The notes below the pieces were generated by a model. That model was not told the origin of the DNA. It searched no databases and saw only the letters and a list, made by a program, of their open reading frames with translations. The position numbers and the translations under genes were made by a program. A stretch of 64,000 nucleotides of DNA from Phytoseiulus persimilis. Its lineage: Eukaryota; Arthropoda; Arachnida; Mesostigmata; Phytoseiidae. This document shows, in pieces, positions 22,200 through 34,700 of this stretch. How positions within the stretch are numbered: the stretch's first letter is position 1; every line of letters begins with the position of its first letter. Location: assembly GCA_037576195.1 (NCBI GenBank), contig CM075104.1:3850775-3914774 (forward strand), in the 5' to 3' direction.

Positions 22200-25100
22200 C
22201 GATTTAGATGCCCAAACCGGCGTCCTGGGGTCGCTGGCGACGAAGTTTGGGGCGCTTTCAGAGAAGATCTCATCAAGCTTTGGCTAGTGAGGAAGATGCG
22301 GAAACTCGAACCAACGAGGGCATTCTGAGTTCTGAAACTTGCTTTCCACCTGAATTCACGAAAACAGTCAACGCTGCCCCGAAATTTTGGTTACGTCAGG
22401 TTCCACAGCTGCGAAGAATACCTTGGTAATCGCTGTGAGTCCCTGCCCTACTTCTTGTTCGTTTCGAATTCCAGGAGAATCGACGCAGAATGCTCGAAAC
22501 TTGTTTCCTTGGATTGCAAGCAAAAAGTTAACGGGTGAGACACTATTTTCATCGCGGAGTTGGAACGCCGGCGCCGCTCTTTACTTGAAGTTTGAAGTTG
22601 CGCCTCCTCGGCAACCTCAAACGTGGCTACGGGCTTGATAGCCACGCGTATCGTGAAGAGATTCGCTCTTTGTGATGCATCAAAGGTCTTGAAACACAAA
22701 AGCTGGCATTCGCAAGAGAGCGATTCTCGCATGCTGTGTGATTGAGGGGTCCAACAGAAGACTTTCGCTGACAGAAACATAGGAGATGGCACCTCTGAAG
22801 CTTCTGGCGAGCGAGTCCTCCGCTCGTCTTCAACTCATTCCAGAGGCGAACTCTCGATTCAGGCTCCCTATCCAATGCGAACGCTGAGCTCGGACGGAAA
22901 CAGCGAATGAGGGCGATTGACTGCCATCAAACACAACTCTTAAACACGTCAATCACTCCGCCTGTCGTCGTTATCCAACGCTCACCAGAGCGCGAAACCC
23001 ACTTACTTCCTTTCTCCGGCTTCAGTCGCGTCGCATCTTGAAACTCTTCACGCCATTTCTATTCAGTTCCCCCAGGGTTCAGAGGCGAGAGCTATCTCGG
23101 TGCAATCGCTTGTTGTCGAACTCGACGGAGAAAGGGTTTTTTTTCGAGACCGTGACTCGGCGTTACTTCCGGCGTGGAACGGCGGAAGTCCGTTCCAATG
23201 AGGGTGCGCGGCAGCCGCTCGCGAACCAACCTCCGAGAAACGTTTGGGAGCTGAGGGAAGGCTCACCACGCCAAAGCAATCTCAGCTTACTTCTCTCAAA
23301 ATTCGAGGCTCGCCATCGTAGTCTATTATTCCAAAGTTTCTGATTGAATCTTAGTTAATTATTTCAACCGATCATCTTCGAGCTCAAGTTGAGAAGGAAC
23401 TCTGTTGACGGCGAACTTGGGGCATTCTTCCACGATCGTCTTTTGAGAGTATGAGCTTGGTTAGAAATCTGCAACATGTGACTACGACGTTAACGGCTCC
23501 GTGGCACCGTAGCCATTTCGCCTACTTCTCAAGAGACGTGAAGGGATATAATCGAGTTGTCGGGGGTTCCGATGATCTCACGAAAAGAGGTTAGAAGGCT
23601 CAGTCAGCCCAATGCAGGCTTCTAAGCTCTGAAATTAGAAAATACGGCGAAACGAAAAGCAAGATTCGGCACCCTCGAGAGACGTGGCGCGAGCTCTCAC
23701 GAAATGATATCTAGCGTGGTCAATTCTCGCGGTCGCCATTTCTCGATCGAGAACGAAATTCATGGCAACTTCCGAGTAGTCTCGTTGCTGTGCCCCCTTC
23801 TAAATTACTATCGGCTAGGAGCAGCCTCGTGAGCAAATATACGCAAAGCTCTCTCTCGCCTGCCTCGCTCTACCGAAGTCTGCGAGTCCACCTCAGTCAT
23901 AGGAATAGAGGTCCTCCGTTGAGCAAGGACATCGAATGCGTGGAAAGGAGCTGTGCGAGCAGATTTCGACGAGAACAATTGTTGCTGTTCAATCTCTGTT
24001 TTCGCCGAGCGGTTCCGTGATATTGTTGCTGAGCTCTCTTGTAGCCTCTGTTCACTCACTTCCCAAAAGGCTCTATTGAGGCTTGCGGGCAATTGTTTTC
24101 ATCGTATCCCCTCGGGAGCCGAGAGATCTTCCCTTCGGTCTGCCGGTAACGTTCTTGCGAAACCGCGTGAGCAAAGACGAGCCTTCCAGTGGGCTCATCT
24201 GTTCGAGATCCCTCGCTTCGTCGGAAATGGAACACTACGCAACGAATAAATAATGAGAACTTGATGGAGCGAGCGTTGATATACGAGATAAGCGAACGTC
24301 AAGACGACAGCATCCGGGACTGTACAATGGGAGCCTAACGCTGATAACGCTATCAGCAGCGCGGAGCGCCCGGCCAGTCTCACGATGCCGTGTGATTTCC
24401 GGAACTTGTTCCTTCGGGAGATTCGCTCGTGGACGGATGTTCCCCACGTCACGTATGATCACCATGACTGTCGGCAGCTTTCCAACGAGCTTGGGAGCCG
24501 GTGACTAGCGTCTCCAGCAGACTGCCGCCTGTCGTCGCGGAAATGCATGCGTTGCCACCAAGACGTCACACCTCTTCCGAAGAGGAGCGCTCACGGTTTG
24601 ATTCCTTGCCCTCTCAGAAAATTTCCGTTCTTGATCATGATTAATGATCATCGATCAGAAACGTCGCGATGACTGAGATCACGAATCGAGAATCACAACT
24701 GCGACAGAATGGTCTCTCGTTGCTCCAGAAGTGCATCGAGTTCTGAAATGTATTTTCAGTTCAACCCAGCGATCATTAGCTGTGCCAGCCGCGATTTTAA
24801 GTGCCAGGAGGGGGTTTTCTCTCTCGTAGCTCCGTGGACCTCAATGCCAGAGACATTGACCACTCTCGGACTCGGGAACTACGCTTTCTGCGGACAACAT
24901 CTCTGATGTCGAATGTTGTACAGCGCTCCCTGCGGCACAAAGTGGACTTAGATGATGGTTTGTCGCGGAAGCTGTTTCGTAATTTCCGTTACGCTTGAGG
25001 ATAGCATTCGCAACCAAAGGAAGGTTGACACTTTAACGGGGAGGCGGGCCTTGGTGGGAAGAACATCAGGCTGAAGAGGCCGGGGGAAATGACAAAAAAA

Positions 25101-26080
25101 CGAAGGAGAGAGATACTACAGAACGCTCCCTCCGTGAAGTCAACGCCGGAAATCTTTTGTGTGCACTTTGATCATGTCCATTGTGAGAGTTTTGCTCTGG
25201 CAGGAATGAGTCAACCCGACTCCACCGGTATTGAAGTCGGTTGCGATACTTGATTAGGACGGGAAGAAATCTGCAGAGAATTACATCCGAAGAAGTCTCC
25301 CGTCGCTCGACTGACCATACGTAGGGCTGCAAATTTGTCGCGGTCAAAAAACGCGAAAATCTCGATGGCGGATCTGAAAATGACGTAGACTGAGCGTATC
25401 GCTCGGGAATGGTGAAAAGTTCTTGTGGATTCCGCAGCAAACTTGATCGAAGCTGAGTACATGATGCAGCGTGCAGAAACACACGTTTTTCCTCGATTGA
25501 ACACAACTTTCGAACTTATGCTGGAAGACTGCTTCGCGGCAATACTGCCGACTGGAACGCTGAGGCAAGACAGAAGCCCACGGTCTGACTGGAGCTATTG
25601 AAGTCCTTAATCAAGTTCAGAAACATTCTGAGCTCCGCCTTCGCCAAGTCGTCTTCGTCGAACCAGGGAATATGCTCGAAGACGAACTCGGGAGCTACTG
25701 CAGTGATTCGTAGTGAAACGACAGAAATCGCGGAGAAGAACGAAAATCGTGGATGAGGCCAAGAGTCGCGGTTTCCGCGATTTTCTTCCAGCCCGAACTA
25801 TAGGCGCTCGGATTATACGGGAATACTCCGCCGAGTCGAGTTCCCGTGTTCGTGGCGATTCGGTGCAATTGCTAGTGTTCTCCGGTTTTACGGAATACAG
25901 CCGCTTCAGAACGTCTTCGGAACTTGGCATTCCAGACCTTAGGAACTCCTTCCCGACTGTTTCTATGGAGATGACACCGGACAGTTCTTTCCTTGAACGC
26001 TGTTCGTGCCCTCGGGCTCCCGTGTCAGCGGGCACTAAGAGAGACCGGCAGGCTGAGTCACCGTGTTTGCTCCGCACGTA
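22200..26080. other. Stretch without recognised features
   Basis: Numerous short frames on both strands, the longest 156 codons (25607-26077 minus), none with a motif I recognise. An imperfect palindromic cluster of GATCAT words lies near 24635-24660. Confidence 0.4.
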
Positions 26081-26103
26081 AAAAACATTTGTTTGTTTGT
26101 TTA
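26081..26103 (-). repeat. Short TTTG repeat, possible LINE 3' tail
   Basis: TTTGTTTGTTTGTTTACTC on the plus strand reads GAGTAAACAAACAAACAAA on the minus strand, a form seen at the 3' termini of some LINEs. No coding part is recognisable on its upstream side, so it may be an ordinary microsatellite. Confidence 0.25.
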
Positions 26104-28640
26104 CTCAACCGCTCGCAAGCGGCCGATATGCGATTGAAATTCGTGTTGACGGCTCAGTCTCGCTTTAACGACCATTTGAAAAGCTCAAAGTGAACTTTCC
26201 ACGCTCCTTAAAGTTCCACCAGAGCATGGCCAGAAACTACGTAGAGCGTGAGCGCCAGAGACTCGTCGGCTGTTTTGTTTATTCCATTAGAAAGTGCGCT
26301 GAATGCGTCTCGAAAAATCTCGCTCCCGGTTGCGACCGAGACTTCCTCGCTATTGTGGTCGTTCGCAACCAGCAATATTTCGGGAATTCCGGTCGAGGCT
26401 CCATTTCGTTCTTCATTGAAAACGCGAGGCTGAATCGTAGCAAAGTGGACTTGAGGGAATAACTCTCGAGTATCCTCTCAAACTGGCTTTCGATTCCCGA
26501 CTCTCTCGCTCTCCCCGGGCTTCCGAGGAGGCAGATCGCTCGCCTCACACGGGAATTTCTGGCAGAAGACTCGTCATCGAATGCCCGCATGGCCTCGGGA
26601 GAAACTGAATTGAAGGTTTAGCTCCTACTCTTTGTACGACTTCTCCAGACCTCTGATGAGAGGTTGTCTCCTCGAGTGTGTATTCTTCTGCTTGACTGCC
26701 GGAAATTCGAGAATGAACCGCGTCAGGTTATCTTCGTGAGGGACGGGATCCCCAAGCTGTTCGGAACAATTCTAAGCACACGCGCATTTTCGGATCTCGA
26801 AAACCTGAACGCAGTCTCCAGGCAGCACGGCCGTGCACGTGGGCCCATTTCCTACCGAGCTCCATCGCGATCGTTACTTGATCCCATGCAAGAGCTTTTC
26901 AAGGACTGGTGAATATTCTGTGAAGAGCACGTTTTCCGATGTCTTGACAACCATGATGGGTCGCTCCGAGCGTTTCCAATTTCAGAAGGGAGGAGGCCAA
27001 CCGGAAGGAGCGAAAAGCGTCAATCCTCGAGATTCGTGTTCCAAGACGAGTCAAGTCGCCTCCAAGAGTGTTCTGCAGCCCACTGTTCTGACTCCTTGAT
27101 TGGTTCACACTACTTGAAGAGGGGGCTTGGTGTGTGAGCGAGAGTCCGAGAGCATCGGAACAGCATTCCAAGCTTGGTCTCGCGTGAAGTCTGCAGACAT
27201 CCACCAAGCGAGCTCTCCGAGTTTCGCCCCCATTCTTCATAGGTTCCGGGTCTTGCTAGAGGTGGGATTCCACTCGATCCGAAACCTCCTGGACCTTCTG
27301 ATTGTATTAGCTGGCAAGGCCTTCTAAGGAGCTCTCTAGACGACTCTATGCGAGGGAACGGAAGCGCCGCATCGCATCCAGGATGAGGGAATTCGAGACT
27401 TTGATGGCTGGATCGAGCGGGTCGAATCGAGAGGTTCCGCGAGTGTCAACGGGGAAATGAATCCTCCGCAAAAAGCGGAAGATTCAAACAGCTAAATTAT
27501 TGCCGGCCGTGGACTTCCTTCATTGCTTCTCCCGTCATTCTGGTTCTATTCGTTTTTTTTGAACATCAGAACAGGCACGACTTCTCTTTTTCTCTCTTTC
27601 TTTCTGGTAGACGAAGTCTGGAGTTGTGAGAAGGGCCTCTCCGCTTCACGGACGAACAGAAATATGCCGCGATGATGTCTTACAGCTTTTGTCGCGCTCG
27701 AGAGTAACGAGCTCTGGCGAAACTTCGCGTCCTTGTGATGAGTATTGTAGTTCACAGTGAAAGCGCACTTTAGCCTCTCGGAAGGGATCTTGCTGTGAGG
27801 TTCGGGGAACGGCTTTCGTAGTTGTTCCAACATTGTCGAGATATTTCCTCTCCTAGAGATGATCCATTTTCGTTGTTGTGAGCGGGATCGTGCTCTGTGG
27901 ATACGTTCTCCAATTAGTGATATATCTGTCTGTTAAGCGATTTTCGGATAGGCTCTACATTAACCACACAGGACCCGGAATAAGACCTGGAAGCATAGAT
28001 CGAGAAGCGCGACTCGCGAACTAGTAGATGGCTGAGATTTCTATCTCATTCAACGGCAGGAGTCGTGAGAACGGGTCGTTTATCATCGCCACTCCTAAGA
28101 ATTGACTTGCCTCCTCAAATGCGGTACTACTCTTGGGTCGAGCAGTCCGGACTGTGGATTGTCCGTATATGTATAGGGTTTGGAGAAATCGAAGAAGTTT
28201 TCTTTATCAATAAGCTTCCTAAAAGCATGATCTGCACCGCTAGTCCAGAATTCCTATCCCGAACATAGCTTGTTAGCAACTACTGTCTCGGGAGCTCTTC
28301 GGCTGGCCCCATCATTGAGAATTTTGATATTCGCGTCCGAAATTCGCGGCGGCGAGAGCTTTCCCATATCTGCATGGAACAATATGAGATTTCACGTCGG
28401 AAAAACATCCAAGGATATGAAGTGGCGAGCGAAATTGGTTTCCTCAGCCGTAACACAATCCTCCTTCCTGAGAGGACTTGAACGGTGTGCCGGAGAGCTC
28501 TTTCTAGAACAGCGAGAGTACAATTATCTTCTATGAGGGAAATCACCTTGAGAACTTGCTCCGCGAGAGGGAACCGCGAGAAAAAAAAGCTAGCGATTAC
28601 GTGCAATATCAGGACAAGAAGCCAAGTTCCTCACAAAAAT
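26104..28640. other. Stretch without recognised features
   Basis: No domain, repeat or RNA signal recognised; a pyrimidine-rich T/C run lies at about 27553-27606. Confidence 0.4.
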
Positions 28641-28642
28641 CT

Positions 28643-28750
28643 TCGATTGATTGATTGGTTTATTAACCATTTCTTGCCCATATACACTTTGTTACATGTC
28701 AGAAACCCCGTACGCGGGGGCGAGTACCCTCTGCTGGTTAGATACTCTGC
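28643..28750 (-). mobile_element. Possible LINE 3' terminus
   Basis: On the minus strand the sequence ends TTAATAAACCAATCAATCAA, combining an AATAAA signal with a short tandem repeat, as at the 3' ends of several LINE families (CR1/RTE-like). The preceding ~80 bases carry a GC-rich palindrome (CCCCGTACGCGGGG) that could form a 3' hairpin. No reverse-transcriptase sequence is recognised upstream, so the copy would be strongly 5'-truncated. Confidence 0.35.
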
Positions 28751-31700
28751 TTCATGATACCAATTCTCAGCGACTCTGAGACCTTCGCACAGTTTCCACG
28801 CTCGCAGCTTGATAAACCATCCGTGCGATGACGGGTCTGGGAGAGGAAGCAGTAGGGCGGAAGAAACTCGTTATCAGCATGTTGCTCCGAGTGGCAGGCT
28901 GAAGTTGAGTCCCCATCTCAGTAACGACAAGCTGACTCATTATTCACAATCATGCACTCTAAGCAACTTGGCCTTGAATGTTTCCTTGATGAGCGTTGTC
29001 AAATATTTCCCATGAGCACGAAATCACCTTTGGAATGCCGTTCGCGAGTGCCTCCTGCTGATTAGTTTTTTCACGATGGCGAGTGCAGCCACGTCCACGG
29101 CTTCCATGACGTCATTTGCTCCAGGACATGCACGACACATGCGGCCATTGGATATGTTTGCTCCCTGAGGAAGCTAGCCCCAGATACCGAGTTCGAATCT
29201 GTGCGAACACTGAGGATGACCACCCAGAATCGGTTGCCAACACTACAATTCGTGCTCCCACCGTCGGTGATAGATTGCTCCCGGAAAACATTCCATGAAA
29301 GTCGAGGATTCGTCACGGTTGTTTTTTTCCTGCTGTGCCAGCGTCACTGCTCACGTTGGGAGCGCTGTATGAAGACATCGGGAATACCGAACCTTTCGGA
29401 AGATTTCCTTGCAAACTTCGCACGCATTCGCGACTCGGACCTACTTCTCTGGCGGACGTGACTCTCTTCATCTCAACCATGGTTTCTGGCTCTTCCCAGA
29501 ACTCCCATGCCCCCTTCTTCGCGCGACCGGTTTCTGTCGCTCAGGAAGTCAGGTTTCGTTTACCAGATCCACGCAGGCGGAACAATTGACTCGACAGCTC
29601 CTTTGTGTCTCCTATCTCCCCTGTAGTGGCCCTCAACGAAGGGGAGAATCGATCGGGGGAAAAACGAACGGGAGTATCATGAAAATGACTGTATGAATCG
29701 GCTCGGGCAGCTGGAGTGGAGAACCGTTCCCCTTGCAATCTTGTTCAGGCGAGCTCCATGACCCCGAGCTCGATCTCCGAACTGCTCCGACGATTTTTCT
29801 CCACCTCTGAATCATGAGAACAATTTCTCACTCCCATCCTCATGGCTAGAAAAGATGAGAGACTTCGCGATTGAGTACAGAATCATCTGTACGAGCTGAG
29901 ATTCCCCATTCGGAGTCCCTCGGAAGGTTCCGGATGTCCGAATGAATTCGATTGAATCAGAGCTGCGACCCGACTGCGCATCTGAAGAGAGGATTGCGGA
30001 GTAAGTTAAGCTTTCCGCTCTTCACCGCAAATGGGGGATATTGATCCATTCAAAGCGACTGCTGACACGGAAATCCGGAAGCTGCTGAATTAATTCGGGT
30101 TCAAAGGAGTTCCGACCGTGACCATGAGAACATGTGAGCTCAACCGAGCCGAGTGAGCGACGTTCTGAGCTAAGGTGAGAAGAGCTCGCGCAATATTCCA
30201 GATTTGAATCGATGAATCGTTATATTTTCCAGTGGGATGAACTCTTCGCCGTCCTCGGGTTTGATTTTTGCCACACATACATTGGACCATGCTCATATTT
30301 CCAGACCCAATGATTTCGGAGCCAGGAGCAATAAGGGCCGTGGACATAGAATCCACCCAGATAGTTGACGATCCAAGTTTCACTTCGAATCTTCAATCGG
30401 TATTATTGTTGAGGCGTCAGCTCCAAAAATCCGTTAGGGAGATGTCAGGTTCTGACCAACTGCGTTGATGATGAATCCGAAACCACTCGTCAGTTGGTAG
30501 GTGAATGGTCTCGCGGCCGGACACAGACCCTGTGTAGTCACTCAGATTAACTCCAAATAGCTAGCAAGAGTACTCTCCGCTGAGGATGTCGACTTCCACG
30601 TTTGTGCCTCGATCAGAATCCCCGTAATGACTCTCTCGACATTATCGATCGATTTCCGACAGAAATCATAAGCTGCACCTCACTGACTCATGGCTAAGTT
30701 GGAACCATTAATAGCGTGTTCGTCATAGTTTGATCAACGGACACCGGAGTCCTGAGACTCGGCTCTTGCTCGATCCTCTTTGAGATTGCCGGGTCTCGAT
30801 CATTCGTCGACCATGAGGTCATTTGCCGATCGCGTAAAATTCTAGCGCCGATCGATGCTTCGCTTGTTTCACTTCGATCGAAGGCTATTTCCCGCTGCGT
30901 GTCTCCCGGGCATGGCCTGGTCAACGAAAGTTCATTAAGTACGATTGGACGCATCCGAATCTCCTTTCGTCGTTTTGAGTTCGGAAACTCCTCAATATCT
31001 GGCCGCGCTCCATTATGTCGTCGATAAGTGCGTTCCTCCGCGACGACCAGCCTAATGGAGGAGGAGACAAACTGGCTACTGCCGTTATGACGTTCAACTT
31101 TCTTGTACGAGTGCAGTTTGGTCCCGGTTCCAGTTTGCTGCATATTGTTGCTGCACGGAAAAGGGATTCGATTGTACCACGACAAACACCTCGACCGGCG
31201 AATCCGACACGCTTATGAAGTTCACATCAGTACCAAATCAACGAGGCTGCCGAGGGCGTTTCCAGCAGCCGACGTCTCAACTCGCCGTGGGTTACTGCTG
31301 CACTGTCGTTGGGGCGACTCTCAGGAGTCAAAAACACCGGTACCAGTTAAACGCATGATTGAACATGTGGACTCGTAGACTCGATTTGTACCACAGAAGA
31401 TCGGGATCGTTTCCCATTCGAGAGTTCCAAACTGAATCCCTCGAAGCCTCGGTGACAAGAGAGAGAGAGAGAGCTCACCTCGTGCACTCCAACCATTCCA
31501 ATAGTTCTTGTGATGCGACCAACGGGAGCCAGCGTCTGTCGGAACGGCTCCCAACTCCGACGTTTTACAGCGCTTTCCGCGCTTGACTGCTTCGTAGACC
31601 CGGGGAAGCTGCTCGCTCCAGAGGTAAAGCGATGATTTGGCCGCTTTCGTATCATGGGCTGCGAAATGCCCGCTCAGGACACTGCTAAGAACATGCGCCG

Positions 31701-34700
31701 TCGCTAGCGTTTGTTTGATGCGACAATGTGCAGAGCTGGGTCGTGCCACTCAGAGTTTGACTTGTACTCCGTCGATCAGATGGGGTTGCATTGAGACAAG
31801 TCATGAAGTTCCCGCAGAGCGAGCCTTCCAAGAGGTTCATCATAATGTACACCGATCTCACCTGATCTCACCGAATTCCTCCGCACGACTCCGAGTGCGC
31901 TGGCGGTCAATCTGCTAGCATCCCTCCGCTCGCTCGCCCCGGGCCCTAACCTATCCTCACGCAATCTTCCAACCCGATTCAAGTTCGTTTCCGGTCGGTC
32001 CGCTCGGCAGTTGGCGGCGAAGCCCAGTTGACGCGCTCCCAAGCGCCGGTACCATTTCGGAAAATAAGAGAAATCTTGAGCCAGTGTTCACGAAGAAGTG
32101 AGTAAAGAGACCATCAAAAAGGGCTTGGAGGCGGGAAGAGAGAGTTTCGCGACCTGCCTTTCTCTTTGACGTGAGCGTCCGAAGATGACCGAGTAATTGT
32201 CGGGCTGAGCGCGGTGGAGTGCGAGCTGACGTCCGATTGCGTGCCATTAAGTAAAGGAAGAAAATGTTCGGCCTCATATCCATCTTGTATTGCCGGCTCA
32301 GTACTCATTTGGCTGGATAGGGTTACCTTTCACTGATACCTCCTTCGGGAAGCTCCGTCGAAGAGAAGCATCATTCACTGATCAAACTTTATTCCCACCG
32401 GCCTCTCAATCAGTGTCGATCTGAATGAGATTCAAGGTCGACACATGAGCCGGAGTGCAGACTGGTCTCTTGGAGCCGAGCCGCAGCCAAGATCCGGCTC
32501 AAGAGTGTCTTCTCTCGCCCCTGCCCGTGCGCGACAAGAGGTAAAGATTACAGAGCCGAGGCGAGAGAAGGGCATTTGTTCAGGACGTCGCCGTGAGTGA
32601 TCCTGACACGATGTTGAGCAATTTCCATAGTTGAAGTGCGTGCTTTTGCATGCTCCGAAGAGAACGTTCCCTGTTCTTCAGTGTTCTGACAGGTCCTGTG
32701 ACATCTTTAAGTTTTCACATTGACCTATGAATGCTCTCTTCAATAGCTCAGAACGACAAGCCAAATAAATAGAGTGGAGGAAGGAAGCCGGTGTCGTTCG
32801 ATCGACCGATCCACCAATGCCCGCCACTTGCTGATTTGAATCGCGAACGCTTCCGTGACACTCAATTTCCGGCCGAGCCCTTCCTCAAAAGCGCGCTACC
32901 CGCCGCGCAGCGTAACCCTTCGCTAAGAAGCTCAGGCTCTACGCCTGAGTCTATGCTGATGGGATGTCTCTTCCTAGAGGGGTCATCGCAAGGTAAACCA
33001 ATCATCGCTCAGAACTCATAGAGCTCACCCTTGCGATATAGGTGTACAGGCCTTGTGCTTCGCTCTCCGAAGAAATCAGGGAATATGTACGGTTCTCCTC
33101 GGCTCCGCGGGAGAAAGCTAGCTTTCGAGAGATTCGGGAAGTCTCAATGCTCTTCCCGTGCGGTCGTGTCGGCAATCAGATCGGTTTATCAGCTGGCATT
33201 CGAGGCCCTCTGATTACGAAATTGCCGCACCAGTCCACTCGAATCAATCAAGGGGACCGTGAAGTTCACTCAACTCATTGTTGCGCTGATATCATGAGCA
33301 AAAGCAGCTGACTATGCTTTGAACAATCAGGTTATTTCAGCAATATGACTCCTATCGGATTCTCGGGAAAAGCACGCCCGTTTCTTGAGTCAATTGAATT
33401 ATATTCAACGTGTCTTCGTTCAAAGGTCTTTTAGTGAGCTGGTAATTAGTCAGTCAGTTTTCCCGTTAGTCCCGAAAATACTCCAGTCCAAGGTTCCGTG
33501 GCATCGAGAGAACCGATTCTGCAGAGAATAACAAAGAATAAGAGCGATCGTGCGAGGAATCTGGCTACCCAATGCGAACTCCTTTGGAGCCTTGGCCTCG
33601 CCGTGGACACTCGCACATGTCAATTTCTCGTAAAATTCCATAAGTTCTTCATCCTGAATTATATCGATGTTCCCGCGGGCACCGGATTCCTTTTCCGAAT
33701 AAGCTTCGGAAATCGTCAATAAACTCGGGAATATTGGAGTTCCCGGGCAATATGTCTCCCAGAAAGACATTCCTCCAAATATTCACGGAAACGAGAGTGT
33801 TCAACCTAAGTTCGTGGATACATAGTCATCCGAAAGTTTCTCCGGCAGTGCTCGCAAGGCTAAACGGAACACTCAATTCATTTCTGTGATAGATTCTCCT
33901 CGCTGGGTACTGCTGACCAAGTAAGAATTCAGTTGAAGTCTAAAATAATCTTGTTTGCTTCAGGGCTCAGCGCCGTCTGGTAGCGTCCCTGGGCGGGACA
34001 CTGTGGCCGTGCCAGCCGCTCGGAAACCGGAGACCGCCGTTATGCGATTTCCACCAAATACTGTGCGCGACCGAGCAACGTGTGCACAGCAATAACGCGG
34101 CAGCATGAGCGTGTGTGCATCGATTGACGTTCGAAGATCGTTGATCGCGAGTGGGAGCGATATTCGAATTCTGAAAAACTACAAGTTTGGGGATGACGCT
34201 TTGCAGAGCTCGCGCCCCCTCATGAGAAAGGGGCATCCACTGATGAGGGCACATATAGCCATGGGGGCTCCTGGCGTCGATACGGAGGGATATTAGCCTC
34301 GAACTAATGGAGCAGTTCTCAGAGGGGAGTATTCGTGATCGAAACGATGAAAAGAGGAAGTGAGAAGAAGACGACAAAGCGAAGCTGAGCCTCTTTTGAT
34401 CCTGCGACGTCGCTTGGATCAAAGAAGAAAACTGAAAGTTCAAAGAGGACGGCTCATCACCTCTTTCAAGCGAGTTGAAAAGCATGAAAATAACAACTCG
34501 GCTTGCGAACCTAAACGCTCAAATGAAACTTGCTGGGTAACCCAGCTATACGGCACGGTGTGTGGGAATATGAAATCTGTCGGGGCGATGCTCGGTCTTT
34601 TCGAGAAATCCGAGACGTTCCCCGTCACCTCTTGGGAGCTCTGCGAATTTCCGCTTTCCATGCAGACGCAGGGTTTTCGTGTTCCATTCGCTCACGAATC

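Noticed and set aside
25607..26077. 156-codon minus-strand frame with some protein-like segments
   Set aside because: Equally open frame on the opposite strand and no family match recognised.
32931..32949. Perfect 7-bp hairpin with 5-base loop
   Set aside because: Short hairpins are expected by chance, no T-run or gene context.
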